Origin: Burkholderiaceae bacterium
GTDB lineage: Bacteria > Pseudomonadota > Gammaproteobacteria > Burkholderiales > Burkholderiaceae
DNA length: 64,000 nt
Direction: 5' to 3'
NCBI GenBank assembly: GCA_023266335.1
Contig: JAHFQJ010000006.1
Span: forward strand, 1-64,000
The notes beneath the pieces were generated by a model. The model was not told the DNA's origin. It did no database searches and was given only the letters and a program-made list of their open reading frames with translations. Shown here piece after piece: positions 38,487 to 48,793 of the stretch (positions within the stretch are counted from its first letter, which is position 1; the number at the start of each line of letters is the position of its first letter). Position numbers and translations under genes: made by a program.

Positions 38487-38768
38487 TTAATGATCTTCAT
38501 GCATCTCTCTGGCAATTCCAGCATTTGTTAAATCTTGAGATATATCATCGTAATCCTCAGCACTACCAGCATAATATTCCGCCACACATGATACATGAGC
38601 AGCAACTAAACTACCTGCCTCTAATGCAAATGTAGAGCCACATATATATGCATTTTGAGTAGAATTTGTTAAATTCTTGAAAAGCACATGCTTTTCAGTG
38701 CAAACACTTTCCCAGCATTCAATACAAGCAAAATTAGCTCTATTACAATCTTCAATGCTTATTGCCAT
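38487..38768 (-). CDS. Small Cys/His protein (93 aa) with CxxC...HxxC pattern, between rpoB and rpoC
   Basis: Unrecognised 93-residue protein. Cys15-x2-Cys18 (FACIECWE) and His58-x2-Cys61 (AAHVSCVAEYY) repeat the pattern of the 85-residue neighbour, suggesting paralogy or at least the same zinc-finger type. Cys8, Cys23 and Cys43 are extra. The tail is acidic (SAEDYDDISQDL, REMHEDH). AGAGGAAATAAG upstream of the ATG gives a good ribosome-binding site. It lies on the same strand as rpoB and rpoC within a gap that is nearly always short and empty in other bacteria. Confidence 0.7.
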   Translation of the reverse strand: MAISIEDCNRANFACIECWESVCTEKHVLFKNLTNSTQNAYICGSTFALEAGSLVAAHVSCVAEYYAGSAEDYDDISQDLTNAGIAREMHEDH

Positions 38769-38801
38769 TTTCTTATTTCCTCTAAATCAATGATTAATTT
38801 T

Positions 38802-38891
38802 CTATTGGTGAGATAGAATTGTAGATGGATAAGCATGACCAAAATCTTTATGAATATATGTACATGTTTCTGCACCAATATATAATGCCAT
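38802..38891 (-). CDS. Possible 29-residue peptide directly after rpoB
   Basis: A short frame (MALYIGAETCTYIHKDFGHAYPS...) whose ATG at 38891 overlies the spacer just after the rpoB stop. AGGAAG, overlapping that stop, is a good ribosome-binding site. It is too short to assign to a family. It may be a real leader-like small gene, or a relic of a third member of the Cys/His set. It lies 33 bp before the 93-residue gene. Confidence 0.4.
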   Translation of the reverse strand: MALYIGAETCTYIHKDFGHAYPSTILSHQ

Positions 38892-38893
38892 AA

Positions 38894-41800
38894 TTACTTC
38901 CTATCCAAATCAATATCAATACCTAATGAACGAATTTCTTTAACTAATACATTAAATGATTCAGGCATGCCGGCATCAATAGAAAAATCACCTTTTACAA
39001 TATTTTCATACATTTTAGTCCGTCCGTTTACATCATCAGACTTAACCGTAAGCATTTCTTGTAAAATATATGCAGCTCCATAGCCTTCAAGCGCCCACAC
39101 CTCCATCTCACCCACACGCTGACCGCCAAACTGGGCTTTACCGCCAAGAGGCTGCTGTGTTACTAAAGAATATGGACCAGTTGAACGGGCATGCATTTTA
39201 TCGTCAACTAAATGATGAAGTTTTAATACATACATACACCCCACAGTTACAGGTCTATCAAATATTTCACCTGTCCTGCCGTCATATAATCTTACTTGCT
39301 GGCGGTTTTCTGTAAGTTGTATTTCTTGTACAATTTCTTCAGGGTATGCAATTTCCAGCATTTTAGATATTTGTTTTTCACTAGCTCCGTCAAATACAGG
39401 AGTAGCAAATGGTATACCATTTCTAAGATTTTCAGCCAGATCTAAAATATCTTTATCACTAAATTGCTTAAATTCTTCTATTCTTCCCGTGCCGTTATAG
39501 ACTTCTTCAATGAATTTTTTAATTTTAGTCAGCTTTTCTTGTTTATCCAGCATTTCATTAATGCGGTCGCCAATTCCGCGCGCAGCCCAACCTAAATGTG
39601 TTTCTAAAATCTGCCCAACGTTCATACGTGACGGCACACCAAGCGGATTTAGAACAATATCCACTGTTTTACCATTTGCCATATAAGGCATATCTTCTAC
39701 AGGAACAATTCTAGATACAACCCCTTTATTTCCATGACGCCCCGCCATTTTATCTCCAGGCTGTAATCTGCGTTTAACTGCAATATAAACCTTAACCATT
39801 TTGATTACGCCAGCTGGCAATTCATCACCTTGGGTAAGTTTTTTGCGTTTTTCTTCAAATAATCCATCAAATTCTAAGCGTTTTTGATCAATAGTTTCTT
39901 TGATTGATTCCATTTGATTTTTAAGTTCTTCATTCTCTACACGAATATCAAACCACGCAGAATGACCAATACTAGATAAATAATCTTTAGTGATTATAGT
40001 GCCCTTTGCCAATTTATTTGGACCACCATTAGCGGCTTTACCCTCTAAAACTTTTGCTAAACGTAGGTATGCATCGTTCTGGAAAATACGGATTTGGTCA
40101 TTTAAATCAGTACGGAAACGTTTTAATTGGTCGTCAATAATCGACTGTGCCCTTTTATCGCGTGTTTCACCTTCTCTGGTAAATACCTGCACATCAATAA
40201 CTGTACCATACATACCAGTTGGAACACGTAAAGAAGTATCTTTTACATCACTAGCTTTTTCACCAAAAATAGCCCGTAATAATTTTTCTTCAGGAGTTAA
40301 TTGAGTTTCACCTTTTGGAGTAATTTTACCTACTAATACATCACCGGCTTTTACTTCAGCACCAATATATATAACCCCGCTTTCATCTAGTCTACCTAAT
40401 TGATGTTCAGATAAATTAGAAATATCAGCTGTAATTTCTTCAGAGCCTAATTTTGTATCACGGGCAAATATTGATAGTTCTTCAATATGAATAGATGTAT
40501 AACGGTCTTGAGCAATAACTTTTTCAGAAATTAAAATTGAATCCTCAAAGTTATAGCCATTCCATGGCATAAATGCTACCAGCATATTTTGACCAAGAGC
40601 TAATTCACCTAAGTCAGTTGATGCCCCATCAGCTAATACATCTCCTTTAGAAATAGAATCACCCTTTTTAACTATAGGAGTTTGATTTATATTAGTATTT
40701 TGGTTTGAGCGTGTGTATTTAGTTAAGTTATAAATATCTACACCAACTTCACCAATAATTGTTTCATCATCATTTACTTGTATGATAATACGGTTTGCGT
40801 CAACATATTCAACTATACCGCTGCGTTTTGCAGTAATTACTGTGCCGGAGTCAATTGCTACAATGCGTTCTACACCAGTTCCTATTAATGGTTTATCTGC
40901 ACGAAGACAAGCCACAGCTTGGCGCTGCATATTTGCACCCATCAATGCACGGTTTGCATCATCATGCTCTAAGAATGGTACTAAAGAAGCCGCTGCAGAT
41001 ACAATTTGACTTGGAGCAACATCCATATAATTAATTCTATCCGGCGGAACCATAATTGTTTCGCCATTATTGCGTGATGAAACTAACTCATCTATTAAAT
41101 TACCTTCTTTATCCAAAGTAGCATTTGCTTGTGCAATTGTATATTTAGATTCTTCAATTGCAGATAAATAATCTACAATATCAGTTACCTTACCATTTAA
41201 TACCTGTCTATATGGAGTTTCTAAAAAACCATATTCATTGAGACGTGCATATAAAGATAAAGAATTAATTAATCCAATATTTGGACCTTCAGGCGTTTCA
41301 ATCGGGCATACTCGTCCATAATGTGTTGTATGTACATCACGTACTTCAAAGCCGGCACGTTCACGAGTTAACCCGCCTGGACCTAAAGCAGAAACACGGC
41401 GCTTATGTGTGATTTCTGAAAGAGGATTAGTTTGATCCATAAATTGAGATAATTGACTTGAGCCGAAAAAATCTCTAATTACACTTGAAATTGGTTTAGA
41501 ATTGATTAAATCATGAGGCATTAAATTATCAGAATCCGCCATACCTAACCGTTCTTTAATCGCACGTTCTACGCGGACTAAACCAGCTCTAAATTGATTT
41601 TCTACTAATTCACCAACGCATCGTACACGTCGGTTGCCTAAATGATCAATATCATCAACTTCGCCTCGCCCATTACGCAATTCAACTATCATTTGGATAG
41701 TTTTTATAATGTCATCTTGTGTTAATACTAAAGGACCTTCTTTGCCTTCAATACCTAATCTAGCATTCATTTTCATGCGTCCGACACGAGATAAATCATA

Positions 41801-43012
41801 ATTAGAATCATCGTGAAATAAACGTGAAAATAACATATTTACTGCATCTTCTGTTGGCGGCTCACCTGGTCTAATCATTCTATAAATTGCCATTTGAGCA
41901 GCTTTAGTATCTGTAATATCGTCATTACGTAAAGTTTGAGATATATAAGCACCTTCAGTTAAATCATTAGTATAAATTGTATGAATAGACTTTATACCAG
42001 CCTCTCTAAGAGAAGCTAATAATGGTTCTGTAATTTCATCATTTGCAAAAGCTAATACTTCACCGCTACTTTTATCAATAATATTAGTTGCTAATACCTT
42101 ACCAATTAAAAAATCTTCAGGTACTGTAATACTTTTAGTTTCAGATGTTACTAAATCTCTAACATGTTTAGCATTGATACGTTTATCTTTACCAACGATT
42201 AATTCGCCATTTTGATTATAAATATCAAAGCGTGTAACTTCACCACGCCAGCGTTCGGCTACAAATTCTACTTTAGCTGATTCTTTTAATAAAGATATTT
42301 TATCAAACTTATAGAATGTATCTAAGATTTTTTCATTATCATAACCTAAGGCTTTTAACAATGTACTAATGTACATTTTACGGCGGCGATCAACTCTGAA
42401 ATATAATAAATCTTTAGCATCAAACTCAAAGTCTAACCACGAACCGCGGTAAGGAATAATACGTGCTGAAAATAATAATTTACCAGATGAATGTGTTTTA
42501 CCTTTATCACTTTCAAAAAACACACCCGGCGAGCGATGTAACTGCGATACTATTACACGTTCTGTACCATTAATAATAAAAGAACCAACCGGAGTCATTA
42601 ATGGAACTTCTCCCATATAAACTTCTTGTTCTTTTACTTCTTTAATTTTGTCATGATTTTCTCTATCCATTAAAACTAAGCGCATACGGGCGCGCAAACC
42701 GGATTGAAATGTTAGTCCGCGGATTTGACATTCTTTTATATCAAATAATGGCGAAATTAATGAATAATTTATAAATTCTATACGTGCTAAACGATTATTA
42801 GATACAATTGGGAAAATTGATGTAAATACTGATTGAAGTCCAATATTTTCACGTTTAGTAATTGGAGTATCTTCTTGTAAAAACCCGCAATATGAATTTA
42901 ACTGCATTTCTAGAAGGTAAGGAACTGTGGTAACAGCTACGCTTTGACCAAAACTCTTGCGGATACGTTTTTTCTCGGTATAAGTATAGTGATTAGATTT
43001 TTGCTTTTGCAT
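38894..43012 (-). CDS. rpoB: DNA-directed RNA polymerase subunit beta
   Basis: Second-largest RNA polymerase subunit and site of rifampicin action. I place the start at the ATG at 43012 ([22 protein letters not shown]), preceded by GGGG at good spacing and matching the family start; the frame is open 10 codons further from a GTG. The product has 1372 residues. Seen: the rifampicin region [31 protein letters not shown] with wild-type residues, GHNKGVVSR-type [18 protein letters not shown], and [14 protein letters not shown] near the end. Normally rplJ-rplL precede it; here a UbiH-type gene does, and three small genes follow before rpoC. Confidence 0.97.
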   Translation of the reverse strand: MQKQKSNHYTYTEKKRIRKSFGQSVAVTTVPYLLEMQLNSYCGFLQEDTPITKRENIGLQSVFTSIFPIVSNNRLARIEFINYSLISPLFDIKECQIRGLTFQSGLRARMRLVLMDRENHDKIKEVKEQEVYMGEVPLMTPVGSFIINGTERVIVSQLHRSPGVFFESDKGKTHSSGKLLFSARIIPYRGSWLDFEFDAKDLLYFRVDRRRKMYISTLLKALGYDNEKILDTFYKFDKISLLKESAKVEFVAERWRGEVTRFDIYNQNGELIVGKDKRINAKHVRDLVTSETKSITVPEDFLIGKVLATNIIDKSSGEVLAFANDEITEPLLASLREAGIKSIHTIYTNDLTEGAYISQTLRNDDITDTKAAQMAIYRMIRPGEPPTEDAVNMLFSRLFHDDSNYDLSRVGRMKMNARLGIEGKEGPLVLTQDDIIKTIQMIVELRNGRGEVDDIDHLGNRRVRCVGELVENQFRAGLVRVERAIKERLGMADSDNLMPHDLINSKPISSVIRDFFGSSQLSQFMDQTNPLSEITHKRRVSALGPGGLTRERAGFEVRDVHTTHYGRVCPIETPEGPNIGLINSLSLYARLNEYGFLETPYRQVLNGKVTDIVDYLSAIEESKYTIAQANATLDKEGNLIDELVSSRNNGETIMVPPDRINYMDVAPSQIVSAAASLVPFLEHDDANRALMGANMQRQAVACLRADKPLIGTGVERIVAIDSGTVITAKRSGIVEYVDANRIIIQVNDDETIIGEVGVDIYNLTKYTRSNQNTNINQTPIVKKGDSISKGDVLADGASTDLGELALGQNMLVAFMPWNGYNFEDSILISEKVIAQDRYTSIHIEELSIFARDTKLGSEEITADISNLSEHQLGRLDESGVIYIGAEVKAGDVLVGKITPKGETQLTPEEKLLRAIFGEKASDVKDTSLRVPTGMYGTVIDVQVFTREGETRDKRAQSIIDDQLKRFRTDLNDQIRIFQNDAYLRLAKVLEGKAANGGPNKLAKGTIITKDYLSSIGHSAWFDIRVENEELKNQMESIKETIDQKRLEFDGLFEEKRKKLTQGDELPAGVIKMVKVYIAVKRRLQPGDKMAGRHGNKGVVSRIVPVEDMPYMANGKTVDIVLNPLGVPSRMNVGQILETHLGWAARGIGDRINEMLDKQEKLTKIKKFIEEVYNGTGRIEEFKQFSDKDILDLAENLRNGIPFATPVFDGASEKQISKMLEIAYPEEIVQEIQLTENRQQVRLYDGRTGEIFDRPVTVGCMYVLKLHHLVDDKMHARSTGPYSLVTQQPLGGKAQFGGQRVGEMEVWALEGYGAAYILQEMLTVKSDDVNGRTKMYENIVKGDFSIDAGMPESFNVLVKEIRSLGIDIDLDRK

Positions 43013-43034
43013 GAATACCCCGTTGTTATAGAAA

Positions 43035-43122
43035 AACCACACTCTAAAAGTGGTTCATAAACTTGGGCTGATTTGGTGATTGGCCTCTACCAATCGCTGG
43101 CTGACAGCATTAAGAAAATGCT
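43035..43122 (-). promoter_or_regulatory. Structured rpoB leader with terminator-like hairpin
   Basis: In transcript order there are three hairpins: AGCATT/AATGCT (43106-43122), GATTGG/CCAATC (43078-43095) and AACCAC/GTGGTT (43035-43055). The last is followed directly by a U run (GTGGTTTTTC) about 20 bp before the rpoB start, so it looks like an intrinsic terminator or attenuator. The region is less A/T-rich than its flanks. It could be the relic of the rplL-rpoB junction or an active leader. Confidence 0.5.
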
Positions 43123-43307
43123 CGACCAAATAACGCCATAATAATCCTCGATTGTAACATATCCATTGATAAATAGATACTTTACACATGAATTGATGTT
43201 TTATGTATAGGTAAAATTATAATTCTAGCCATGCTTGAATCTGATTTGCTCTGAATATGATTGAGATTAAGACGGGTATATTATTATAAGTAATGATTTT
43301 TGGTGCT

Positions 43308-44480
43308 TTAATTAGCAATTTTTGTCATTAATTTTTGTAGAAATGAGCTTTTACTAAGTGCTTTTAGAGAAAATCTAATTATATTTTCACCTAATGACAA
43401 ATTATTAATATGATATATACTGTGTGTTATGGTAGCTATTTTGTACATATCAATTAACCGTCTTGACTGATATTTAATTAATCTTGATTTAATTTGAATG
43501 GTAGAACAAGAATTATCTAATCTATTTAATAATTCATCTACATCTCTTAAGCCCAAATTTAATCCTTGTCCAGCTAATGGGTGAACTCTATGAGCAGCAT
43601 CTCCAATAAGCACTATATTATTATGAATTAATTTTTGAGCTAATTTTAATTGCAACTGGATTTGTTTATATTGAGCATTATCATATTCAACAATTTCATC
43701 AATGCCTAACTTTTCTAGATATTGACAATTTTTATGCAGAGCTTCTAACAGATTTTCTTTTTTATCTTCCAGGTTATTCACACTCCAAATAAGAGCATAT
43801 TGATGCTGATATTTACTATTATTTTGTAGTGGCATTGGTAAAAGAGCTAATATATTTTTATTATTAAACCACTGATAAGCTTTATTAAAATGAGGTATTT
43901 TGGCACTTAAAATAGACGTGATAGCATAATGGGTATATTTATATTCTAAATAATTAGGATTTAAGCTATTATTAAAATAATTACCATCAATTTGAGTGCA
44001 GACTATTAAATCGACACTTAATTTGTTAATATTTTGCTGATTTAAGAATTCATTATAGAAAATAATGTTTTTAGGTTTGCCGTCAAAATTATCTATGCAT
44101 TCAATTTTATTGATATTTGCATTAATTTTGTGTAAACGCGGCATAAAGCTTAAAGCAGAATTTAAAATATTATCTAAATCTTTACTAGAAATAATATACG
44201 CTAATTCATTTATTAAAACTGAATAAGCACTCAACTCCAAATTAATTTCAGAGTTTTGTCCTAAATTAATACTATTAACTTTTTGTAAATAATTATGTGG
44301 AATTATATGCCATAAATTTAATTTTTCTAAAAGAGTAATTGTGCTTTTTGAGATAGCAATTGGTCTATCAACTGGAGTATGCGAATTTGCTATCCAAGTA
44401 ATATCATGCTTAGTAGTCTGCATCAACCCTAATAATAAAGTTTTTGCAGCAATTGAGTTACCGTAGACAGCAATGTGCAT
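43308..44480 (-). CDS. UbiH/UbiF/COQ6-family FAD-dependent hydroxylase
   Basis: Aromatic-ring hydroxylase of ubiquinone synthesis by family. The 390 residues contain the second FAD motif NIVLIGDAAHRVHPLAGQGLNLGLRDVDEL near 280-310, the hallmark of the group. The N-terminal nucleotide fold is degenerate (AVYGNSIAAKTLLLGL instead of GxGxxG), and the protein is Asn/Lys/Ile-rich, so it evolves fast. Which ring position it hydroxylates cannot be told; Coq7, for C6, is encoded 7 kb away. It is third in the run hslU-grxD-this gene, with gaps of 17 and 31 bp. Confidence 0.82.
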   Translation of the reverse strand: MHIAVYGNSIAAKTLLLGLMQTTKHDITWIANSHTPVDRPIAISKSTITLLEKLNLWHIIPHNYLQKVNSINLGQNSEINLELSAYSVLINELAYIISSKDLDNILNSALSFMPRLHKINANINKIECIDNFDGKPKNIIFYNEFLNQQNINKLSVDLIVCTQIDGNYFNNSLNPNYLEYKYTHYAITSILSAKIPHFNKAYQWFNNKNILALLPMPLQNNSKYQHQYALIWSVNNLEDKKENLLEALHKNCQYLEKLGIDEIVEYDNAQYKQIQLQLKLAQKLIHNNIVLIGDAAHRVHPLAGQGLNLGLRDVDELLNRLDNSCSTIQIKSRLIKYQSRRLIDMYKIATITHSIYHINNLSLGENIIRFSLKALSKSSFLQKLMTKIAN

Positions 44481-44511
44481 TGTTACTCCAAATCGTTTAT
44501 ACTAAACTTAG

Positions 44512-44835
44512 CTAATTATTAATAATATTTTTATCTTTTAATAATTGCAGCAATTCACCAGATTGAAACATTTCATACATAATGTCCGAACCTCCAATAA
44601 ATTCCCCTTTAATATATAATTGAGGAACCGTAGGCCAGTTTGAATATTGTTTAATTCCTTCTCTAATTTCAGGATCTTCCAATACGTTAATATCAATAAA
44701 ACTTACGCCGCATGTTTTTAGTATTTGTATAGCTCTGCCGGAAAATCCGCATTGCGGAAAATTTTTATTGCCCTTCATAAAAAGTACAATATCATTTTTT
44801 TTTATTAACTCATCAATTTGTTGGTTAATTGTCAT
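44512..44835 (-). CDS. grxD: Monothiol glutaredoxin, CGFS type
   Basis: Binds and transfers [2Fe-2S] clusters with glutathione. The 107 residues have the active site CGFS at 29-32 in KGNKNFPQCGFSGRA, the TVPQLYIKGEFIGGSDI block with the cis-Pro, and the usual length. It is expressed between hslU and the UbiH-type gene, 17 bp after hslU. A run of nine A near residues 11-14 encodes Lys-Lys-Asn in frame. Confidence 0.95.
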   Translation of the reverse strand: MTINQQIDELIKKNDIVLFMKGNKNFPQCGFSGRAIQILKTCGVSFIDINVLEDPEIREGIKQYSNWPTVPQLYIKGEFIGGSDIMYEMFQSGELLQLLKDKNIINN

Positions 44836-44852
44836 GATTATTCCTTTATTAA

Positions 44853-46217
44853 TTATAAAATATAGCGTGATAAATCTTGATTTTGAGATAAATCCTTAAG
44901 ATATAAATCAACTTGTTCTACATTAATGTTTATATCTTTTTCTAATAAATTTGGTGCATTAAATGAAATTTCTTCTAATAATTTTTCCATAACTGTATAT
45001 AAACGTCTTGCACCTATGTTTTCAATACTTTCATTCACTAGATAAGATATTTCAGCGATTTTCTGAATAGCATACTCATCAAAGTGCAGGTTAATTTTTT
45101 CAGTCTGAAGCAATGCCGTATATTGTTTAATTAAGCTCGAGTCGGGTTCTGTAAGTATAGCTTTAAAATCGTCTATAGATAAAGAGTTTAATTCAACACG
45201 TATTGGAAACCTGCCTTGTAATTCAGGTATTAAATCAGAAGGTTTAGATAAATGAAAAGCACCAGAGGCTATAAATAAAATATGATCTGTGTTAACCATT
45301 CCGTATTTCGTGGTTACCGTCGTCCCTTCTACTAAAGGCAGTAAGTCTCTTTGAACGCCTTGACGCGATACCTCAGCATTACTATTTCCGCGGGCTACAA
45401 TTTTGTCAATTTCATCTAAAAACACAATGCCGTTTTGTTCTACATTATGTAAAGCTTGAGCTTTAATTTCCTCTTCATTAATCAACAGACCAGCTTCTTG
45501 TTCCATAAGTATTTTATAAGCTTGGCTAACGGGTAAAGTTTGCTTAGTTGTTTTATGCAGCGCCCCGCCAAATAAATCTTTTAATTGTTCCAGCGTATCT
45601 TCCATACCTGGAGGTACGAATATTCCTTCAGTTTTTGGAGTAGAAACCTTAACTTCAATTGTGATTTCCTTATCGTCAAAGCGCCCTTCTCTAAATTGTT
45701 TGCGCAATAACTGCCTAGTACTATTTTTTTCTTTTGAATTTAAGTCTGGTTGAGAATCTAGATCTGCAGATATATCGATTGAACTTGTTAAGTTGTCTTT
45801 TGTTGGTAAAAGTATATCTAAAATTTTTTCTTCAGCTCTTGATTCCGCAAGGACTTTCTTTTTCTTAATTGCTATTTTCCTCTCTTCTTTAACAGCAATA
45901 TCTATTAAGTCACGAATGATTGTATCAACATCTTTACCTACATATCCAACTTCTGTAAATTTGGTAGCCTCAACCTTGATAAATGGAGCATTAGCTAACT
46001 TAGCTAAACGCCTTGCAATCTCGGTTTTACCTACGCCGGTTGGACCAATCATTAAAATGTTTTTTGGTGTTATTTCTGTACGCATTGGTTCTGCAACCTG
46101 CTGCCTGCGCCAACGGTTTCTTAAAGCAATTGCTACTGATTTTTTAGCATTATTCTGCCCAATAATAAATTTATCTAGTTCAGAAACAATTTCTGCTGGT
46201 GTCATAATAGATGTCAT
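44853..46217 (-). CDS. hslU: ATP-dependent protease ATPase subunit HslU
   Basis: AAA+ unfoldase of the HslUV protease. From the first ATG at 46217 it has 454 residues; the frame extends three codons further to a TTG. Seen: [27 protein letters not shown], Walker [15 protein letters not shown], the pore motif GYVGKDV, Walker [12 protein letters not shown], and the C-terminal SRYIL tail that docks into HslV. The inserted I domain lies between about 110 and 240. hslV, which normally precedes it, is not adjacent: the next gene upstream is metF in the opposite direction. No clear ribosome-binding site was seen. Confidence 0.95.
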   Translation of the reverse strand: MTSIMTPAEIVSELDKFIIGQNNAKKSVAIALRNRWRRQQVAEPMRTEITPKNILMIGPTGVGKTEIARRLAKLANAPFIKVEATKFTEVGYVGKDVDTIIRDLIDIAVKEERKIAIKKKKVLAESRAEEKILDILLPTKDNLTSSIDISADLDSQPDLNSKEKNSTRQLLRKQFREGRFDDKEITIEVKVSTPKTEGIFVPPGMEDTLEQLKDLFGGALHKTTKQTLPVSQAYKILMEQEAGLLINEEEIKAQALHNVEQNGIVFLDEIDKIVARGNSNAEVSRQGVQRDLLPLVEGTTVTTKYGMVNTDHILFIASGAFHLSKPSDLIPELQGRFPIRVELNSLSIDDFKAILTEPDSSLIKQYTALLQTEKINLHFDEYAIQKIAEISYLVNESIENIGARRLYTVMEKLLEEISFNAPNLLEKDININVEQVDLYLKDLSQNQDLSRYIL

Positions 46218-46323
46218 ATTTAACAATTCTAATATAATATAAGAATTAGAAATTATAACATATAAATCAATATTTGATGTGTATTCAGATTACTTGTTAA
46301 TACTGATTTCTCGTTGGTCAACA

Positions 46324-46364
46324 TTTATTCCTGCTGCCTCGTCATAAAACGAACTACAATTGGC
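46324..46364 (-). mobile_element. MITE-like repeat, terminal fragment
   Basis: TTTATTCCTGCTGCCTCGTC followed by AAAACGAACTACAATTGGCA matches one end of the interspersed element in the orientation of copy 2. The other half is missing or too diverged to recognise. It lies in the hslU/metF divergent region, about 90 bp upstream of metF. Confidence 0.55.
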
Positions 46365-46451
46365 ACACATGCAATAAATAAAATAGATAATATTGTTAAT
46401 ACATGACAAATTATAGTAGACTGATATATTATACTCAATATAGATTATCCC

Positions 46452-47315
46452 ATGTTCAGCATAGAATTTTTTCCTCCCAAAACTGAAGCAGGTTTTGAAA
46501 AATTACAAACTACAATAAATTCTTTAAATATCATGAATCCGCAGTACTATTCAGTAACTTACGGCGCAGGAGGGTCCACGCAGGAAGGAACGCATAGAAC
46601 CATTCAGATACTTCAGAATAGTAAATTAGATGCAGCACCGCATTTATCATGCGTTGGAAGCTCTAAGCAAGAACTTATAGACCTTATTTTAAAATATAAA
46701 GCACAGGGAATTAGGCGTCTAGTTGCATTAAGAGGAGATTTACCTTCAGGTATGGGACGCTTTGGTGAATGCCGTTATGCCAGTGATTTAGTGAGTTTAA
46801 TTAGAGAAATAAGCGGAGATTGGTTTCATATAGAAGTAGCCGCTTATCCAGAAATGCATCCGCAGGCAAGCAGTCCACAAAGTGATTTACAAAATTTTAT
46901 CTACAAAATAAAATCAGGGGCAAATAGTGCAATTACCCAATACTTTTATAATGCTGATAGTTATTTCAGATTTATTGACGAATTACACAAAAATGGAATA
47001 GATATACCAATTACTGCTGGCATTATGCCAATTAATAACTATACTCAATTAGCTAGATTTTCTGATGCCTGTGGAGCTGAAATTCCGCGTTGGATGCGTT
47101 TAAGATTACAACACTATTATGACGATATAGAAAGTATGCGCAAATTTGCATCTGAAGTTGTAGCTAGCTTATGTCAAAAATTAATTGACAATGAGGCAGC
47201 AGGTATACATTTTTATACATTAAATCAGCCAGAGCCAACTCTGAACGTTTATAAATACCTCGATATTAAACCAAAAAATATATATAATAACGGCGGAATA
47301 TCCGCTTTTGTATAA
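46452..47315 (+). CDS. metF: 5,10-methylenetetrahydrofolate reductase
   Basis: FAD enzyme that makes 5-methyltetrahydrofolate for methionine synthesis. The 287 residues begin FSIEFFPPKTEAG with the catalytic Glu, then SVTYGAGGSTQEGTHRT, HLSCVGSSKQELI, RLVALRGDLPSG and ITQYFYNADSYFRFID, in family order and at family length. No Shine-Dalgarno site is evident. A terminator hairpin follows at 47354-47387. It is divergent from hslU. Confidence 0.97.
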   Translation: MFSIEFFPPKTEAGFEKLQTTINSLNIMNPQYYSVTYGAGGSTQEGTHRTIQILQNSKLDAAPHLSCVGSSKQELIDLILKYKAQGIRRLVALRGDLPSGMGRFGECRYASDLVSLIREISGDWFHIEVAAYPEMHPQASSPQSDLQNFIYKIKSGANSAITQYFYNADSYFRFIDELHKNGIDIPITAGIMPINNYTQLARFSDACGAEIPRWMRLRLQHYYDDIESMRKFASEVVASLCQKLIDNEAAGIHFYTLNQPEPTLNVYKYLDIKPKNIYNNGGISAFV

Positions 47316-47353
47316 TCACTCTGCTCGTTGAATTTACTTAGTGAAGAAGCAAG

Positions 47354-47387
47354 AAGCATAAAACACTTAATAGGCTTTATGCTTTTA
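47354..47387 (+). terminator. Intrinsic terminator after metF
   Basis: A 9-bp stem AAGCATAAA / TTTATGCTT with a 13-nt loop, 39 bp past the metF stop, continuing into TTTAT. Nothing else is recognisable in the 192 bp between metF and rpsT. Confidence 0.65.
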
Positions 47388-47507
47388 TATCTCTAATATA
47401 TAATCTATAAATAAATAATCCATCAGACCTGAACTGTATACGAAGCACATTGAGGCATATTTGCACACCACTCGCCAATTACATCAAATCTGGTTTAGAT
47501 ATAAGAA

Positions 47508-47771
47508 TTACTGCATAGCTTTAATTGCGGCAGATAATCTAGATTTATGTCTAGAAGCTTTGTTTTTATGGAAAATATTTTTATCTGCAATACTGTCAAT
47601 AGTTTTTTGTGTTTGCGGAAATAATTCTAACGCAGCTTTTTTATCACCTTGCTCAATAACTTTTAATAAAGTTTTGATAGCAGTACGGAATTTTGAACGC
47701 AGCATAGAGTTAACTAAATTGCATTTTACTGCCTGGCGGGCGCGTTTACGTGATTGAGCTGTGTTAGCCAT
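47508..47771 (-). CDS. rpsT: 30S ribosomal protein S20
   Basis: Primary 16S rRNA-binding protein of the 30S body. The 87-residue, Lys/Arg-rich helical protein begins [21 protein letters not shown] and ends in the family block [25 protein letters not shown] upstream of the ATG is a good ribosome-binding site. It is a single gene, convergent with metF, as rpsT is often monocistronic. Confidence 0.97.
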   Translation of the reverse strand: MANTAQSRKRARQAVKCNLVNSMLRSKFRTAIKTLLKVIEQGDKKAALELFPQTQKTIDSIADKNIFHKNKASRHKSRLSAAIKAMQ

Positions 47772-47930
47772 GTGTTTTCCTTTGTATACTTATAAAAATA
47801 AAATGTAAATATATCGTGCTAGAGACACATAGCACTTGAAGGGTCATTATACCATAATATAAAATTAACATGCAAATATAAACGCAGACTTAATTCAAGT
47901 GTGATGAATATGGGTTAAATCAGTAGAGTT

Positions 47931-48254
47931 CTATTTAACTAAATATTGTAATTTATTTTGAACATTATGCCATTTATCTGCGTCAGGCATTGCATCTTCT
48001 TTTTTGGTAATATTTTCCCATTTTTGAGATAACTCTATATTTAATTGAATAAATATTTGCTGCTCTTGCGGCACGTCATCTTCAGCAAAGATCGCATTTT
48101 CTGGACATTCAGCTACGCACACAGCACAATCTATGCATTCATCAGGATCAATCACCAAAAAATTTTCACCTTTACGAAAGCAGTCCACGGGGCACACATC
48201 AACACAGTCAGTATGGCGGCATAAAATACAATCTTCAGTTACAACATGCGTCAT
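47931..48254 (-). CDS. fdxA: 7Fe ferredoxin FdxA
   Basis: Small cytoplasmic electron carrier with one [3Fe-4S] and one [4Fe-4S] cluster. The 107 residues show Cys9-x7-Cys17-x3-Cys21-Pro for the 3Fe site and Cys40-x2-Cys43-x2-Cys46-x3-Cys50-Pro for the 4Fe site. Extra Cys12 and Cys25 complete the exchange of ligands typical of FdxA. The C-terminal 50 residues (IFIQLNIELSQKWENITKKED, PDADKW) are the conserved FdxA tail. It is divergent from the rubredoxin gene. Confidence 0.95.
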   Translation of the reverse strand: MTHVVTEDCILCRHTDCVDVCPVDCFRKGENFLVIDPDECIDCAVCVAECPENAIFAEDDVPQEQQIFIQLNIELSQKWENITKKEDAMPDADKWHNVQNKLQYLVK

Positions 48255-48469
48255 AATTTACCTTTAATTATTATTTGTTGTTATAGTTATATTTTATCCT
48301 AAAATAAGTTTTTCAGCTATAAATTCTATGTTAGAATATATTAAAATAGAATCTGTATTGAACCAGCATTGCTGACATAAGCATATATTACAACTATTTC
48401 ACATAAGCGGACATTTGTGTTAAAAGCAATTATTTTGGTAAAATAAGGTTTAATTATTATGGGGGAGTA

Positions 48470-48640
48470 ATGGAATATCAAACTTTAGTCTGTTTAATTT
48501 GCGGATGGATATATGATGAGGAACAAGGTTATCCGGAAGATGGAATTCCGCCAGGGACTAAGTGGGCAGATGTGCCAATTAATTGGCTTTGCCCAGAATG
48601 TAATGCACGCAAAGAAGATTTTGAAATGATGGCAATTTAA
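48470..48640 (+). CDS. Rubredoxin
   Basis: A 56-residue electron carrier with one Fe bound by four Cys: Cys8-x2-Cys11 (LVCLICGWIYD) and Cys41-x2-Cys44 (NWLCPECNARKEDF). The PEDGIPPGTKWADVP core is textbook rubredoxin. GGGGGAG precedes the ATG. In Burkholderiales a very similar gene usually stands near thiamine or hemL genes; here it is alone between fdxA and dsbA. Two redox carriers side by side may share regulation. Confidence 0.95.
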   Translation: MEYQTLVCLICGWIYDEEQGYPEDGIPPGTKWADVPINWLCPECNARKEDFEMMAI

Positions 48641-48793
48641 TTCTATGGTAATAAAATTAATTGAAAATACATAACTTACTTCTGAACTTTAAGTGCCTAT
48701 GTATATCTAACATTTAAAATTTTATCAATGAAATAAACATGAAGATTAATTGATTTGAGTATCTAAAAATCTATAATTGTCTAGGAGCTTATA

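Noticed and set aside
43013-43042. GTG-started 10-codon extension of rpoB
   Set aside because: The ATG at 43012 has a GGGG ribosome-binding site and matches the family start; the extension would translate the leader hairpin.
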